64,000 nt of DNA from Kingdonia uniflora (lineage: Eukaryota; Streptophyta; Magnoliopsida; Ranunculales; Circaeasteraceae): contig JACGCM010002776.1 of assembly GCA_014058105.1 (NCBI GenBank), forward strand, positions 558,001-622,000, given 5' to 3'. The position numbers and the translations under genes are program-made. Positions 44,967 through 56,672 of the stretch are shown here, piece after piece. The stretch's first letter is position 1. Each line of letters opens with the position of its first letter. Below the pieces are notes generated by a model. That model saw nothing but the letters and a program-made list of their open reading frames with translations. It searched no databases and had not been told where the DNA came from.

Positions 44967-45803
44967 GGGATTTTTTGACTTTGGTCCCACCTACATTTCG
45001 TTAATTTGCCTTTAGCCCCCACTTTGTGCGAATATTCACTTATGGTCCCTAAATTGGCTCTGGTCACAGGTCAGTTCTCGTTGAAGTCCAATTTGTACTT
45101 GATCTCCCTGAAATACCCTCACGTGAGTTGCACGTGAATTTTGAGAAGAGGTTACCCGGTTTTTTCCAGGTCGCAATGCCATGTCAGTAGGCTACACTAC
45201 AATTATAAAGAAGTTAGTCTTTAGTTCCAATATAGTTCCTTGCAATTAGTCTTTAGTCTCCATTTCTTACTCTTAGGCTTTAATGATGATTTCTCAAATT
45301 TCACACAAAACACCTGATTAATGAGACAGACAGACAGAAACCAGGTGATTTTACCTTCTCAGCACCTCCACCTTCAATAGATTAGCTTGTGAGAAACCAA
45401 CACCAAAAGTTTTGAGATAGAGAGTAAAGAGAGAGAGAGTGAGTAAAGAGAGAGAAATCAATACTTAGTTTTGAGATAGAGAGAGAAACCGACACTTAGT
45501 TTTGAGAAGGAGATGACTGTTGGGGTATTGGGGGTGGAGATAACCGTTGGGGAAGGAGCTGACGTGGATTGGTGACGTGGCTATGCTGATGTGGCATGGT
45601 AATCTGAAGACGACCTGTTCTCCAAATTCACGTGCAACTCGCGTGAGGGTAGATTAGGTACTTCAGGGAAAAAATGGATTTCAACTGGAGTTGACCTGTG
45701 GTGTGGTCAGAGGCCAATTGGGGACCAAAAATGCATATTTGAACAACTTGGGGACTAAAGGCAAATATCCAAAATGTAGGTGGGACGAAACTCAAAAAAT
45801 CTC
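44967..45803. mobile_element. Mutator-type MITE (837 bp) with long terminal inverted repeats
   Basis: The ends GGGATTTTTTGACTTTGGTCCC and (reverse complement) GAGATTTTTTGAGTTTCGTCCC begin inverted repeats of about 230 bp that continue with CCACCTACATTT, GCCTTTAG.CCCC and GAGTTGCACGTGAATTT. A perfect 9-bp direct repeat, TTATTTATA, flanks the element (44958-44966 and 45804-45812), the target-site length of Mutator-like elements. The interior (45.2-45.55 kb) is GA-rich and non-coding. It is a non-autonomous copy needing a MULE transposase. Confidence 0.9.
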
Positions 45804-45812
45804 TTATTTATA

Positions 45813-47149
45813 TGAGCAATGTTAGACATAAATCCATGATGCTTTTAGCTTTAGCCTTACTTACAACCTAATATTGTTCTCCAATTTTCTGTTGTTGCAG
45901 ATTTGAAAGCTCTAAACAAGGACCCATTTCTCAGCTAGATCTCAATCCCCAAATTTCAGGCACACCACTTTTTTCATAACTGTGTTTACGATCTACAATA
46001 CCTCTGTCTCTGCAAATGCAAATGATATATCATCCAACATGGTGACTGTTGGAAACACTTCATATAATAAGCTGGAGAGGTCAATGGCCATACTGAATAC
46101 CTTTATTAAGTTTATTCAGGTAATATGCTACTAGTAACAGTTGATCCAAATATAGTGTTATCACAACATTATGTCAGTGTCATATATAACATATTGATCA
46201 AATATTGTAATATAAGAACCAATATTAATTAAGTCCATTAAGGGTGACCCATCATAGTTACCATTTTCAGCATAGGATAACGATATCTTCTATCAAAGTT
46301 TGTTGTAATTGGATTTGGGTTCTGAATCTGCTCAAAGAATTCAGCAAAAACTTAAAATAGTCTTGTTCGCAAAAATGAAATTGAAACAAAATTACTGCAA
46401 TCCAAGACTACTTTTTCTCTTTGAATAATAAGCAAATGAGATGGATTAATGTTTTTAACCCTGTGTAGTATGAAAGGTAGTAATTCATGAGTATTATTTG
46501 CGCCATTAACAAATTACTCAAGCGTGGACATATATTAGATTAGCATACACAGATCTAGTTCCCCAACTTTTCATCAATACCAATCATCTCCAATTAGCAT
46601 AAGAGGAAGTTCTAACTGGTTACCCCTTCTTGGACTCGATCTTAGATCTTACATAACACCCGTCTCACACTGGAATGGATAGACTCTTGAGCATTTGGTA
46701 CCCCATCAAGAATATGATAAGTAGATACATATACTCCTTAGAATCTTCACATGACTGACCTACCATAACCCTCAATCTTGCTACCACTCTTGGTTATCCC
46801 AATGATACTAATAGGTTATAATCCTTTGGGACTACAGCCTGAACAATTTATTGACGGGTTTGACGAAAGGGTGTCCGATCTCTAGTTCAATTTAGTAATA
46901 GAATAAATTAAAATAATGTTAAAAACCCCATGTAAGATTGAGAACAAAAGCACAATCTGATGTGCTAAATTTCAATTTGTGTTTGTCACTACGTATCCAA
47001 CTAGATGAAGGCTTCAATTCCCTCTTTTTACTTCTCTTCTACCCATAATTAATTTGATTTGGAATGAAGCTGTTGCAGAGTTACAAAATTCACAACAAGA
47101 ATTTTCCAAACCCTTCTAGAGACCAAGTAACCTTGTGTAGCAAGGCAAC
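45813..47149. other. Intergenic sequence, possible exon relics
   Basis: Mostly stop-rich. A short stretch near 46040-46121 (NMVTVGNTSYNKLERSMAIL, then FIKFIQ before GTAATA) follows intron-like sequence and could be an exon of an unknown gene. Nothing else supports it. Confidence 0.3.
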
Positions 47150-50100
47150 TTATTAAAGGCTTTCCAAGTAGGCAATCTATGCTTAGGCACCACTTCTGGA
47201 TTCAGCACATAGTGTATTGTTTGCCATCATGCCTAGTTCTTCTCTTCTTTTTCCTTCTGCTGCAGAGGCAATAGTGTAGTTGCCTAGAGAGTGTGTGTTG
47301 GGGTTCCAAACAATTGTCCTTGCCAGTAGAAGAGATAAGAATTGGAGATTGAGGCAAGTGTAATGCAATGTCTCCCAGAGAACTCATCAAATGGTGTGGA
47401 ATACAGGATTTACCATTTTCAACCATCTCGGAAACTTTAACATTATAATGGAGAAAAGAGTTGTGGTTGAGATGAGGGTTGTAAGTGTTTTGTAGAATCC
47501 CAAACTTGTGCCAAGGTTCCTTCCAGAAATACGTATCCTCTCCACTGCCAATAAGGTGAAGAAAAAAGTTTGTTGCAGTCTCTGGATTGAAGTACTATTT
47601 TCCAAGACCATGAGCAATTCTGGGGTCTTCATGTCCCAAAAGTTTTTCTTTTTATTTAAGTGAGCATAGACCCACTTGCACCAAGCTCCATCCTCTTTAG
47701 CAACCATCTGAATGTTTGTCTCATTACAACTGCTTGATTCCAAATATGCAGAAAAGTACAATGCACATTCCATATAGTTAGTTTCTAAGCCAGTGAAACC
47801 ATGAAAATAGAGAATGCATTCACATCAGCAAACACAAGATGAGTTAGAACAGGCTTAGAACATCTATAATGAGGTCTAAGATTGCCAAGGTTGACTTTTC
47901 CCTTCAGGTTAAGACCTATAGATTAGATCACCAAAACAAACAAATAGGGGGATATAGGGTCCCTTTGCATGAGCCCTCTTTTCCCCTTAAAGTGAACTTC
48001 AAGAGATCCATTGAGAGAAATTGAGAAAGAGGTGGTTGAGACGCATTTCATCACCCAATAGATAAAAATAGGAGGAAATTTGAGGGCAGTGAGTTTATTA
48101 GATATGGCTTCCCAGTTGGTTAAGTCATAGGCTTTTTGAAGTCAACTTTAGATGTGCATCTTTGTTGAGTGACTCTCTATGGCAGTTTCTAAGAAGCTCA
48201 TGTGCTATGAGAAGATTTGTCTAAGATATTTATCTCCTTTATCAGTGCAGAATGGAAGGGACTAACAAGGGGAGATATTACATTTTCTTAGTCTTTTGGT
48301 GATAATTTTGTAATACACATTACAACAGGTTATAGGCCCGAAATGACCAAAATTAGAAGAGCAATGGATGTAGAGTTGGCTGTGGGTGGATCTTGAAGTT
48401 TTGTAAGAAATACATCTATCTTGACATTTTCCTAACAATGTTTGTAAAATTGGCATTAAAGCCATCAGACCCGGGTGCCCTGAAGCTGTCTATATCAAAG
48501 AGAGCCTTAGTAATTTCTTGATCAGTTATGGTCTTTGCTATCAACCTTGGCTCCAGACTGCAACATTTTGATGTTCTCACACCCTTCCCCATCATATTCA
48601 GACCCCATAATACCATTAATGTATCTCACAACTTTATCAGCAATGACATCATGGTCAACAATCTTTTTTCTTGTTTCATATCTAATGCTTAAGAGGGAAT
48701 TGACAGCTCTCTTAGCTCTTATGGAGTGGAGTCACCCTTTTTAAACCAGTCTATCCTAGCCTTATGCTTTAGAAAAGATTCCTCGTGAATAGCAAGGTTG
48801 GAGTAGGTTCTGTGTGGAGCTGTAGCTTCTTTTAATGTATGGACTGGGTTGTTGGGGTATCTATTGATCTTATCTTGATTCTTAACAAGTTCAGAGAAAA
48901 CTTCTTTATCTTGAGTGGAGGGATTCCCTACATTCAGCTCAGCCCACTGCCTAAGAGAATCTTTCAGCCTCTTTAAGTTTTTTACTAAGCACAAACATGG
49001 ATTGCCAAAGCAATCTCCCTCTCAACTATATAACTACAATCTTCAGAATGCCAGGTTCACTCACACAGAAGTCTAAGAATTTAAATGACTTGCCTCTAGA
49101 GGATTGAGGTTTAAATACATAAACATAACAGGTGAGTGTTCAGAGTCACCAGTACATGCATTTCAGCGTCAGCATCAGGAAACACAAGGCTCCATCTTTC
49201 ATTTACAAGGGCCTTATTAAATCTCACAAACATTCTAGTATCATTAGTATATCTTATTGGCCAATTGTCAAAGCCCCTTTTAAATCTTGCAACCACTCTT
49301 GATATTGATCAGACACCTGACTTCTCACAGGCCTACCCCCTCCATATCAAGGTTAGACACTGGGGAATTGAAATTCTCAATTCGTATTCTAGGAATCAAA
49401 TAACCTATAATGAAGTCAATGAGCTCTACTTACATGGTGATTCCCTTCACAAGGTTGTGTAAGCCATACATCACAGTGACATGAAACAGTAAACCCTCCA
49501 TATCAACTTTACAATGAATAAACTGGCTACACACTTTAAGGACAGACACTTGGAGTTGAGTATAGTTCCAGCGAATTATAATTCTCCCTTTCACAGTATT
49601 AGTTGCTTTACCAACTTAACTCTAACGAGCGTTTAGTCTTTAAGCTGTCTGCGATTTATTACTAAGCTTAAGTTTAGTTTCTACAAACCCAAAGGCAGAT
49701 TAGTTTTAACCAACCATGATACTTCTAGCTTTCTTTTGTCTCGCTGACTAATTTAATCCTTTAATACTCGAAGAGCTTATCTTCAATATTGAGAACTAGA
49801 GTTTGTGTTACCTCCCTTCAGCGCATTCATGGTTCTAGCACTTTCTTTCTTGGCATTTGGCACTTCTTCCTTATCTGAAATATATTTGGCTCTGGATGGG
49901 GGGTAGGCCTTCTTCCTGCTCAATCCTATTCTCTTTATCATGCTTAGCTCCCTCTTTGTTGGCTCTTACTCTCTGAGAGGGCCCACCTTCAATGCTATAA
50001 ATAGAATAATGCATACCATCACAACTATTAGTATTTCTACCATTTTTATTCTTTTTTTTCTTGGAATCTTTATTAGTGATTGTTTTTTCTGTTTCTACAT

Positions 50101-51575
50101 CACTTCCTTTTTCTTTTTTCCTTTTCAGTATTATTTTGTTTTTTTCCTTTTTCTATTTCTTTTCAATGGTTGTTCATTTGATCATCATCATTTCCTTTCT
50201 TCTTTTCTTCTTCTTGAGGTACAAATCCCGTCTCCGCAGACAATCCAGCACCAGTCACTATCAACAGTCTTTTTGCTACTTTCTGCAGCTTGTGTAGTTC
50301 GCTGACCATTCTCCTCTGAAAGATCTTTATCCGTGTTCATCCTCCTCACATTCTTCAAAATCCATCTCTTCAGAGTCATTCCCATCCTTGTTACTCGCTT
50401 AGAGGGGTGGTTAGATAGGCCCAAACTTGCTTTGCTTTATGGTTCTTGTAGTTGTCTCCAGCATTGGCCAACATTTAAACCTGCTCTCTTAATTACAAGC
50501 TCAGGGTTGGCAAAATACACTTGGAATTATTGTGCCCAAAGATGGAGCAGTGATTCCACTTTACTGGAATCCAGACATACCCTGCATTGATTTTACAATG
50601 TTGGTCACCCCCAAATTTGACTTTGATTTGTTGAGTACTTATACTTGGTATTGATCTCCGCACAGATTCTAGCAAAGGAAGTTCTTGAGTTGTTCTCAGT
50701 GGCCTTATCCAATTTAAGAGGGTTCCCAAATTTAGTTTGCCACCTTACTACATAAATGCCTAAGGATTTCTCATGTGAATGGGGATTTTTCTTGAACATC
50801 GCCCATATAGGTATCAAGATAACCTCATTGTTTTCAACTTAAATAAATGGCCTCCATTCCTTCGCTATAAAGATTCTGCTGACTACATGTTGTGCCCCTG
50901 CTTCAAGTACTTTATCCCTATCCTCACTATTACTGAACTTGAAGAAATACATGTTAAAACCCTTTGTTGTCATTTCAACTGTTCTTTAAGAGCCCACAGC
51001 CTGCTGAGTGTGTTCTTTACAAAAGTATAAAACTGTCTTTTGCCTATGAACTTTTCCACAAGTAGTTTTTTTTTTACACTTCCAAGAAATTCTCAGGTTT
51101 CACAGTCATAACCGGCTAATTATTTTTAAAAACAGATTTAAGTAAGATAGCTTAATATGACATCCTAGCAGGAGTCGGGACTGAGAGTAAAGAAGCCCAG
51201 CTTCTCATAGGTATTGGGGCAACAAAGTTGTAAGTAGAAGCAGTAGGAGGACGATTAACAGTTTTCTCTTTATCAGCTTGGATATTAGATGGTCCATAAG
51301 GTACAGAAGCACCTTGAAAGCTAGGCATGTTGTCGGGACATTGCCTTGAACAGTTACTGGCCTCAGGGGTTGGGGTGGATAAATTGGTATCCCCTCCTAG
51401 TTGATTAATTTCCCCCTCGTCTAAAAGATTCTCAATCTTCATAGCATCTTGGGCAGACCTTTCACAACCTTCTGGCACTTCCATTAGGGCAAGATCTCTC
51501 ACATCAGGGACTAAAAATTACTCTCCTGTGTCTCTTGAGAGAACAAGCTCTCTACCTGCATTAATATTAGACACT
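47150..51575 (-). pseudogene. L1-type LINE: ORF1, endonuclease, reverse transcriptase
   Basis: Minus strand, 5' to 3'. ORF1 (51.5-50.2 kb) has VPDVRDLALMEVPEGCERS, a DUF4283-like RNA-binding segment (YVVRWQTKFGNPLKLDKATENN, TSFARICAEI) and a zinc-knuckle-like PVKWNHCSIFGHNNSKC. The ORF2 endonuclease has GRIIIRWNYTQLQVSVLKVC and FHVTVMYGLH (49.6-49.45 kb), ending RMFVRFNKALVNERW. A linker reads NLKRLKDSLRQWAELNVGN and ARIDWFKKGDST (48.95-48.72 kb). Reverse transcriptase has ITDQEITKALFDIDSFRAPGSDGF and FGPITCCNVYYKIITKRL (48.55-48.27 kb). The C-terminal region has WCKWVYAHLNKKKNFWDMKTPE (47.7-47.6 kb). LINEs copy their RNA at a nicked chromosomal site. The catalytic FADD-box part near 48.2-47.8 kb is not recognisable. 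Stops and frameshifts throughout. Confidence 0.85.
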
Positions 51576-51580
51576 GGCTG

Positions 51581-52095
51581 TAATCCACAATACGAATTGA
51601 GAAAACCCTAATTGAAGAATAATACGAAGAACACACAAATTTGGTGGGAGAATTCCCTTTTAGAGCTTCAATTGCTTAATCAAAATTAATTACAATCGAA
51701 TTCCTCTCAAACCCTAAGTCTCTCTCTTAAAACTTAGATTGATCTAGCATGATTTAATCTTGCCTAGCCTTGCCCCTTTATGAGGGTTACAAGTTCCTAG
51801 TTACCAAACTTGGACAAATATGCCCTTAAACGCCTAAAACAATAAGCTGAATCGCGCCTCTGTTCGAAAGAACAAGTCTCTGTCTATTCGAACAGAACAG
51901 AACACTCAGACATGTGTTTATTCGAATAGAAATGAAAATCTATTCGAACAAAAAGGAGTGTATTCGAACAAACTAAAAGTCTGTTTGAACAGAACACTCA
52001 GACACCTGTTTCTTGGAAAAGAAAGAGAAGTCTATTCAAATACAAAAGGGGTGTATTCGAATAGACTTTGAAAAAAGTCTATAAAACACATCAGG
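51581..52095 (-). repeat. Isolated LTR of the 56-61 kb chromovirus family
   Basis: TAATCCACAATACGAATTGAG at 51581 matches the outer end of the LTRs at 56093 and 61338. Further matches are TCAAACCCTAAG, GCTGAATCGCGCCTCTGTTCGAA and TATTCGAA/TTCGAACAG words. The right end near 52095 is approximate. No matching internal region lies on either side, so it is probably a solo LTR. It lies within LINE ORF1 sequence. Target duplications could not be recognised. Confidence 0.7.
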
Positions 52096-52566
52096 TTGTG
52101 GGAAGGTGATTCCCATATCTCTACCCTGTTGATAACTCTTATCTGGTTGGAGGAGCTTTCATTTGAGTTCGGGGTAGGCTTAGGCTTAGGCTTAATTCTC
52201 TCCTATGTTTTAAGCAAGAAGCACGCACAATCTCAAACTCTTCGAGGGCTTTAATCTCCTCTGCTTTAGACATGACATGATTGGGTTTCTCTCTAGTCGA
52301 CCTTCTCAGAGATGAGCTTATCCCTTCATCATCATTGTTCCTGTTAACATACCCTTTATTTTAAGCAACAGAATCGGGAAACCTGCCTGAGATGTATTGG
52401 CAGAAGAGATAGAAGGTGCTGGCCTGCCATTGGAGCCACCACCTCCGACCGTCGTCGGAGAGGGAGACGTCGTCACATCGTTGCTGTAAGGATTTGAAAA
52501 AAGAAGAAATCTGTAAAACGTACCAAAAAGGGCAAAAAATAGCCTTAAATCTTCCTCGAGATACAA
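52096..52566 (-). pseudogene. 5' part of the LINE ORF1
   Basis: Minus strand, 52.49-52.13 kb: a Ser/Gly/Pro-rich start (TTSPSPTTVGGGGSNGRP), then SSLRRSTREKPNHVMSKAEE and a KPKPKPTPNSNESSS stretch. It is disordered and basic as in plant LINE ORF1 N-termini, and lies in the same direction as the LINE on the other side of the LTR. Assignment to the same LINE is an inference from orientation and composition. Confidence 0.4.
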
Positions 52567-53129
52567 GTTAAGAGAAAAACACCCTTAGAGCTGAAGTAGA
52601 CTATTTTGAAACATACTTATTGATAACGCCATTTCCAGAGCTTGCTTTCTCTATTGTTAGATGAGTGGAGTTGTTTGCATCCATATCGAACTTACACCGA
52701 GCTTGAAGATCATGATTCAAATAGTTGAACTTGATTTTAACATGGTTGTTTGCATAGGGATCTAACTTACTCAGAGCTTGAAGAAAATGATTCAAGTAGT
52801 AGCCTCCACTATTTAAAATATATGTCTAATAAGGAGATATATTTGTTTAACTTGCGATATATATATATATCAAAGCGATATTTAATGATTATAAAAATTA
52901 TTAAGGTAAAAATTCCACAAATATATCTCTATGTCGACCATCTACATGTATATCAAATATTTTGAACATACTTATGTTGTGTTGAAGTATATTGACTTGA
53001 CCTTTGACATATCCTTTAGTATGCCAATTTTTCCGATTACAGATATTGAGTGATAACTATTTTTTGAATCTTGCCGAGTCATTTACATTTAAATTCTACT
53101 TGGCTCAAGTTCGTCATAATTTTTTGCAG
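52567..53129. other. Intergenic or intronic AT-rich sequence
   Basis: No coding signal before the acceptor at 53128-53129. A tandem-like pair of segments with TTACT/TTACACCGAGCTTGAAGA.. (52690 and 52768) is the only structure seen. Confidence 0.35.
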
Positions 53130-55152
53130 GTCTCCATGCCTCAAAGCAATATAATTATTCTCACAGATCCAGCTTCTGAGCTTTCCGTACAAAGAAGTAG
53201 GGTCACTGTATTCCCCATTCAAGGTGATTATTCACGAGAAAAGTTGATGCTTCAAAGAATCATGTCTTACATTGTAAGTGTTGATTATCATTTCTATCTT
53301 TATATTTCTTGCTAATGTGCCGATCCTTTGATATGTTCATTAGTGCGTCATTTATGTACAACATATCAGTCCCTAAGCTATATATTGAATATTTGTACAT
53401 GAAGATTTTACAAATTACTAATAGATATTAGAATATAAAATTTTAAACTAAATGACCTAATTTCGTGTTCGTGAACAAACATAAAGTTCTTAAATCCATT
53501 ATATTTTGCAATGTGACACGTCAGGCTGTACATCTCTGTCAATGGTTTAAAGTTTTGAACCATACTTCCACTCTCTCAAAACCAAGTATGAATCCGCCTT
53601 TATAACTCTTTAATCATTTCGCATTAACCCGCCAAACTAGGATTATGCCCCGTCCATGTTTAACTTGTAAACTTTCCTCGAAGGGCAATGCCTTGGGAGT
53701 TGGGACAGACACTGGAAATCTAGACCTATGGCGTTATGGATAAATATGAGGATCTTGAAGAGTTGGTCTATCCACAAAATTAACCCCTTGCGGAGGTGGG
53801 GGAGAAAGCTCTTTATCCCAAACTACCAACTTCTCAATGATCTCTAGGGGTATGGGTTGATCTTCAGGAACCTTGCAATTCCTGCTTAACCTGATCTCTC
53901 AAGTGGCGACGAATGAAAACAGATCACAAAGTTAGCCTTCATGAGTCAATTTAATAGTCCTGTGCGACAAAAACTAGTACATGGGATACGTCCAATGCTG
54001 TGAACTCCTATGATGCTACCTAAAGTAGATCCTGACTGTTGTGGCCACTTTGCGCTTAATGAGTTGATCCAACCCCTCATTAGGACAAATTACTTTTTGA
54101 ATTAGCACAAAAGTGACATTTAGAAGCAAAGGTGATACATTCTTGCCAAACCTCGTAAACTTGCACAATTCGATTATGCAGTATTCAAGAAGAATCTGAA
54201 CCTTGGTGGAACTGTTGTTGCTCTAACCACCTTAATGTCTCAAGCCTGGGCCTTTATTCTGATGAGCTTGCAGATACTCTCCACTTCGAAGAAAAAAAGA
54301 GTTTAGGGTCCAGGACCCTTTAAATGAGAAACTCCTAGGATCTTCTTAGCTATTATATTATTCAAGAAGATGGGATGAAATACTTAAAAATGCTAAAACC
54401 TCAAACATTGGAGTAGAAAGGAATTCCTTGACCTTAACATCCGAAATAATTTCGAAGTCAAGAAGGTCCTCGTAGCTCTCCCAAGCTAAATTTGCGCCCA
54501 GATTTTATATGACCCTTATCCACAATTGCATAAATATCTGAGACTGAGAGACTCCAATGAATGTCTTCACATGACACCAATCACATGAAACTTTAAACCA
54601 TCACTGACCAAAAAAACTTTCAACCCAACTTGGGACTGTAAGATAAAGTAATATATGTACCTGGATTACCCTTGTTTGCAAAAAATAAAATTATAATACT
54701 GCAACGAAAATAATTTTTTGAAGTGCTTCAGACTAAAACCTGTACCATTGGCTTGGACTTTTTGTAGTGCTTTGGTCGTTGTACCAAGTATATAAAGCTA
54801 ATGTAAAGTCACTGGGTGTAAGAAGGTTTACCATGAAGGTGTATTACTTTAGATTGAATAAATACGTATTCTCTGCTAAAAAGAGTGACAAAGTCGCCTC
54901 CCCTCAAGGTTATTTAATAACGTATTACATGCAAGCTTTTCTAGAAGCAAAGCTTGAAGAGCATTCTCGAAAGCAGGATCTTATTCACCATTACATCTTT
55001 ACAGATTCAGATATCGCTGTGGTGGATGATCTAGCAAATATATTTTACAACTATCCTTAGTTTAATCTTACTGTCAGTTTCCGTAACAACAAAGATCAAC
55101 CTCTTAATTCGGGATTCATTGCAGTGAGGGGAACACGGTATGGGCTTCTAAG
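53130..55152 (+). pseudogene. Nucleotide-sugar glycosyltransferase-like gene fragment (GT-A fold)
   Basis: Exon A (53130-53273, 48 codons, acceptor TTTTGCAG, donor ATT|GTAAGT) reads VSMPQSNIIILTDPASELSV, VTVFPIQGDYSREKLMLQRI, MSYI. Exon B (recognisable from about 54931 to 55152, donor AAG|GTGGGT) reads AFLEAKLEEHSRKQDLIHHY, IFTDSDIAVVDDLANIFYNY, a stop, then NNKDQPLNSGFIAVRGT. Across the intron, MSYI-AFLEAKL joins smoothly. TDSDIAVVDD holds a DxD metal and nucleotide-sugar motif, and NSGFIAVRGT is typical of plant Golgi nucleotide-diphospho-sugar transferases. The TAG near 55057 lies in the catalytic region, and the exon B acceptor is decayed. The N-terminal membrane anchor and C-terminus are not found. 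I cannot assign a specific family member. Confidence 0.7.
53650..54500 (-). pseudogene. Possible transposon-protein relic inside the glycosyltransferase intron
   Basis: Minus-strand readings such as DLLDFEIISDVKVKEFLSTP, MFEVLAFLSIS and VPEDQPIPLEIIEKLVVWDKELSPPPP resemble the gag-like or putative plant transposon proteins found in large non-autonomous retrotransposons. Stops are frequent. The insertion lies between exons A and B of the glycosyltransferase fragment. Low confidence, from weak pattern memory only. Confidence 0.3.
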
Positions 55153-55637
55153 GTGGGTGGACTTTGTTATTTTCTTCCTATTTCCTTTTTGCGTTATTGG
55201 TTGATTTTCTCTAGGTTTTGTGACACCTGCTTGCAGTTTTTTTTGGCGAAGATTACCCATGTATTGAATTCGAAATTGTGTTGGAGAGTAGCAAACATGT
55301 GGTATTCGAGAACCACAAGAGTCATAAGTGAACACATGCCGCGTTGTGTGGGTGAAAAATCTTTTATTTTTTTAAATCGCTCAAGTCGAGGGTACACCTG
55401 TGGAATTCAATATGCGATCTTTTACCCTTTGGAATGTAAGTTGGTATTGTAGACTCGAGAAAGATCATAAAAATCTCATAGAAATCTCATGGTTTTTCAT
55501 TAATTTTTCTTGGGAATAAAAAAGTTGTGGGGGAACCCCCTTCATTACTGAAAGACTAAAGAGCACTGAAAATAGTTTCGGAACCCAGAGAGTATTTCGA
55601 TATACATTTCCTATAATTGATAGCCATTTAAGTTTTT
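55153..55637. other. Sequence downstream of the glycosyltransferase fragment
   Basis: A T-rich stretch and an acceptor-like CTTGCAG (55234-55240) suggest a further exon, but the open reading after it (to about 55450) does not convincingly continue the enzyme. It ends at the Tat-like LTR start. Confidence 0.35.
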
Positions 55638-56092
55638 TGTAGGCCTATCCCTCGATCTAACCCAATTCGAGCTATTTTCAGTTCGAATTACCTCCATATC
55701 AGACTCACGCATTCCACTTGTGACATAAATAGTCAGCATTGACACCTACGCCACGAACTGATGAAGAACGTAGGTCGAGCTCAACAGAAACACGAACAAG
55801 TCAAAAACACATGTTTCTCACGAACTCAATAGTTACTCAGTCAAGCACCACTTACCACGTTATTTGGAGAACGCGCTTCAACATGATAAAGAACTGCGGA
55901 GAGGGCCTATATAAAGAAAAAGTAGAGACCAGAAAAAGATATAAGAAATCACCAAGAAAACTATATTTTCTAGATTCTCAAATATCCAAACTTCTTATCT
56001 ACAAGATCAAACATTTCTAGTTCGAGAGATCACTTGTAATAAGATATCAGCCTCAAGCAATAAAAGTCACTATTACAAAAACCCTCAACCCG
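55638..56092 (+). repeat. Tat-like 5' LTR, left part
   Basis: The first roughly 455 bp of the LTR, with TATA box CTATATAAAG at about 55908. It is interrupted after the target word ACCCG (56088-56092) by the nested element; the remainder resumes at 61855. Confidence 0.85.
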
Positions 56093-56634
56093 TAATCCAC
56101 AATACGATTGAGAAGCTCTAGTTAGTAGAAAAGTACGAAGAATGCCAAATTGAATGGAAAAAATAAGAGATTCAATTGTATAAATCACGTAATTACAATG
56201 AATAAACTTTAAACCCTAAGCTTCTTCTTTAGAACTTCTCTCTAGATCTAACATAGAAAAGAAATAACCTAAGTCCCCTTTATATACTAAGAACTTAAAA
56301 TACTAAAAGAACGCATCTCGAGGCAAAATACCCCTAAAAAATACAACCAACGCCTAAAGGAAAAAGGCTGAATCGCGCCTCTGTTCGAACAGAACCAGTT
56401 TCTGTTCGAATAAAGTAAATGTATTCGAATAAATTCCTTCAGGCAGAAATACCAAAAATGCATTCGAATAGAATAAAATCTATTCGAATAAAACACCTTA
56501 GGCAGAAATGTATTCAAATAGATTTTATTCTATTAGAATAGAACACCTCATGCTGAAAAGTATTCGAACAAAAACAATTTTGTTCGAATAGAAACTTGAA
56601 AAACTTCATGTCTTCTTCAGATCCACCTGGATCA
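56093..56634 (-). repeat. Chromovirus 3' LTR
   Basis: In minus orientation it runs TGATCCAGGTGG...GTGGATTA. It contains seven TTCGAA palindromes within about 220 bp (56382-56596), and a TATA box in minus orientation near 56284. Length is 542 bp. Confidence 0.9.
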
Positions 56635-56672
56635 TGGCTCTCCCCTTTAGGAACCTTGAGCTCCTACTCAAG

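Noticed and set aside
52160..52192. TTAGGC-like triplet (TAGGCTTAGGCTTAGGCTTA) as telomere-type repeat
   Set aside because: Only three units, not the plant telomere unit TTTAGGG, and on the minus strand it encodes a KPKPKP stretch fitting LINE ORF1.
52850..52880. ATATATAT run as a promoter
   Set aside because: Simple microsatellite without leader or coding sequence following it.
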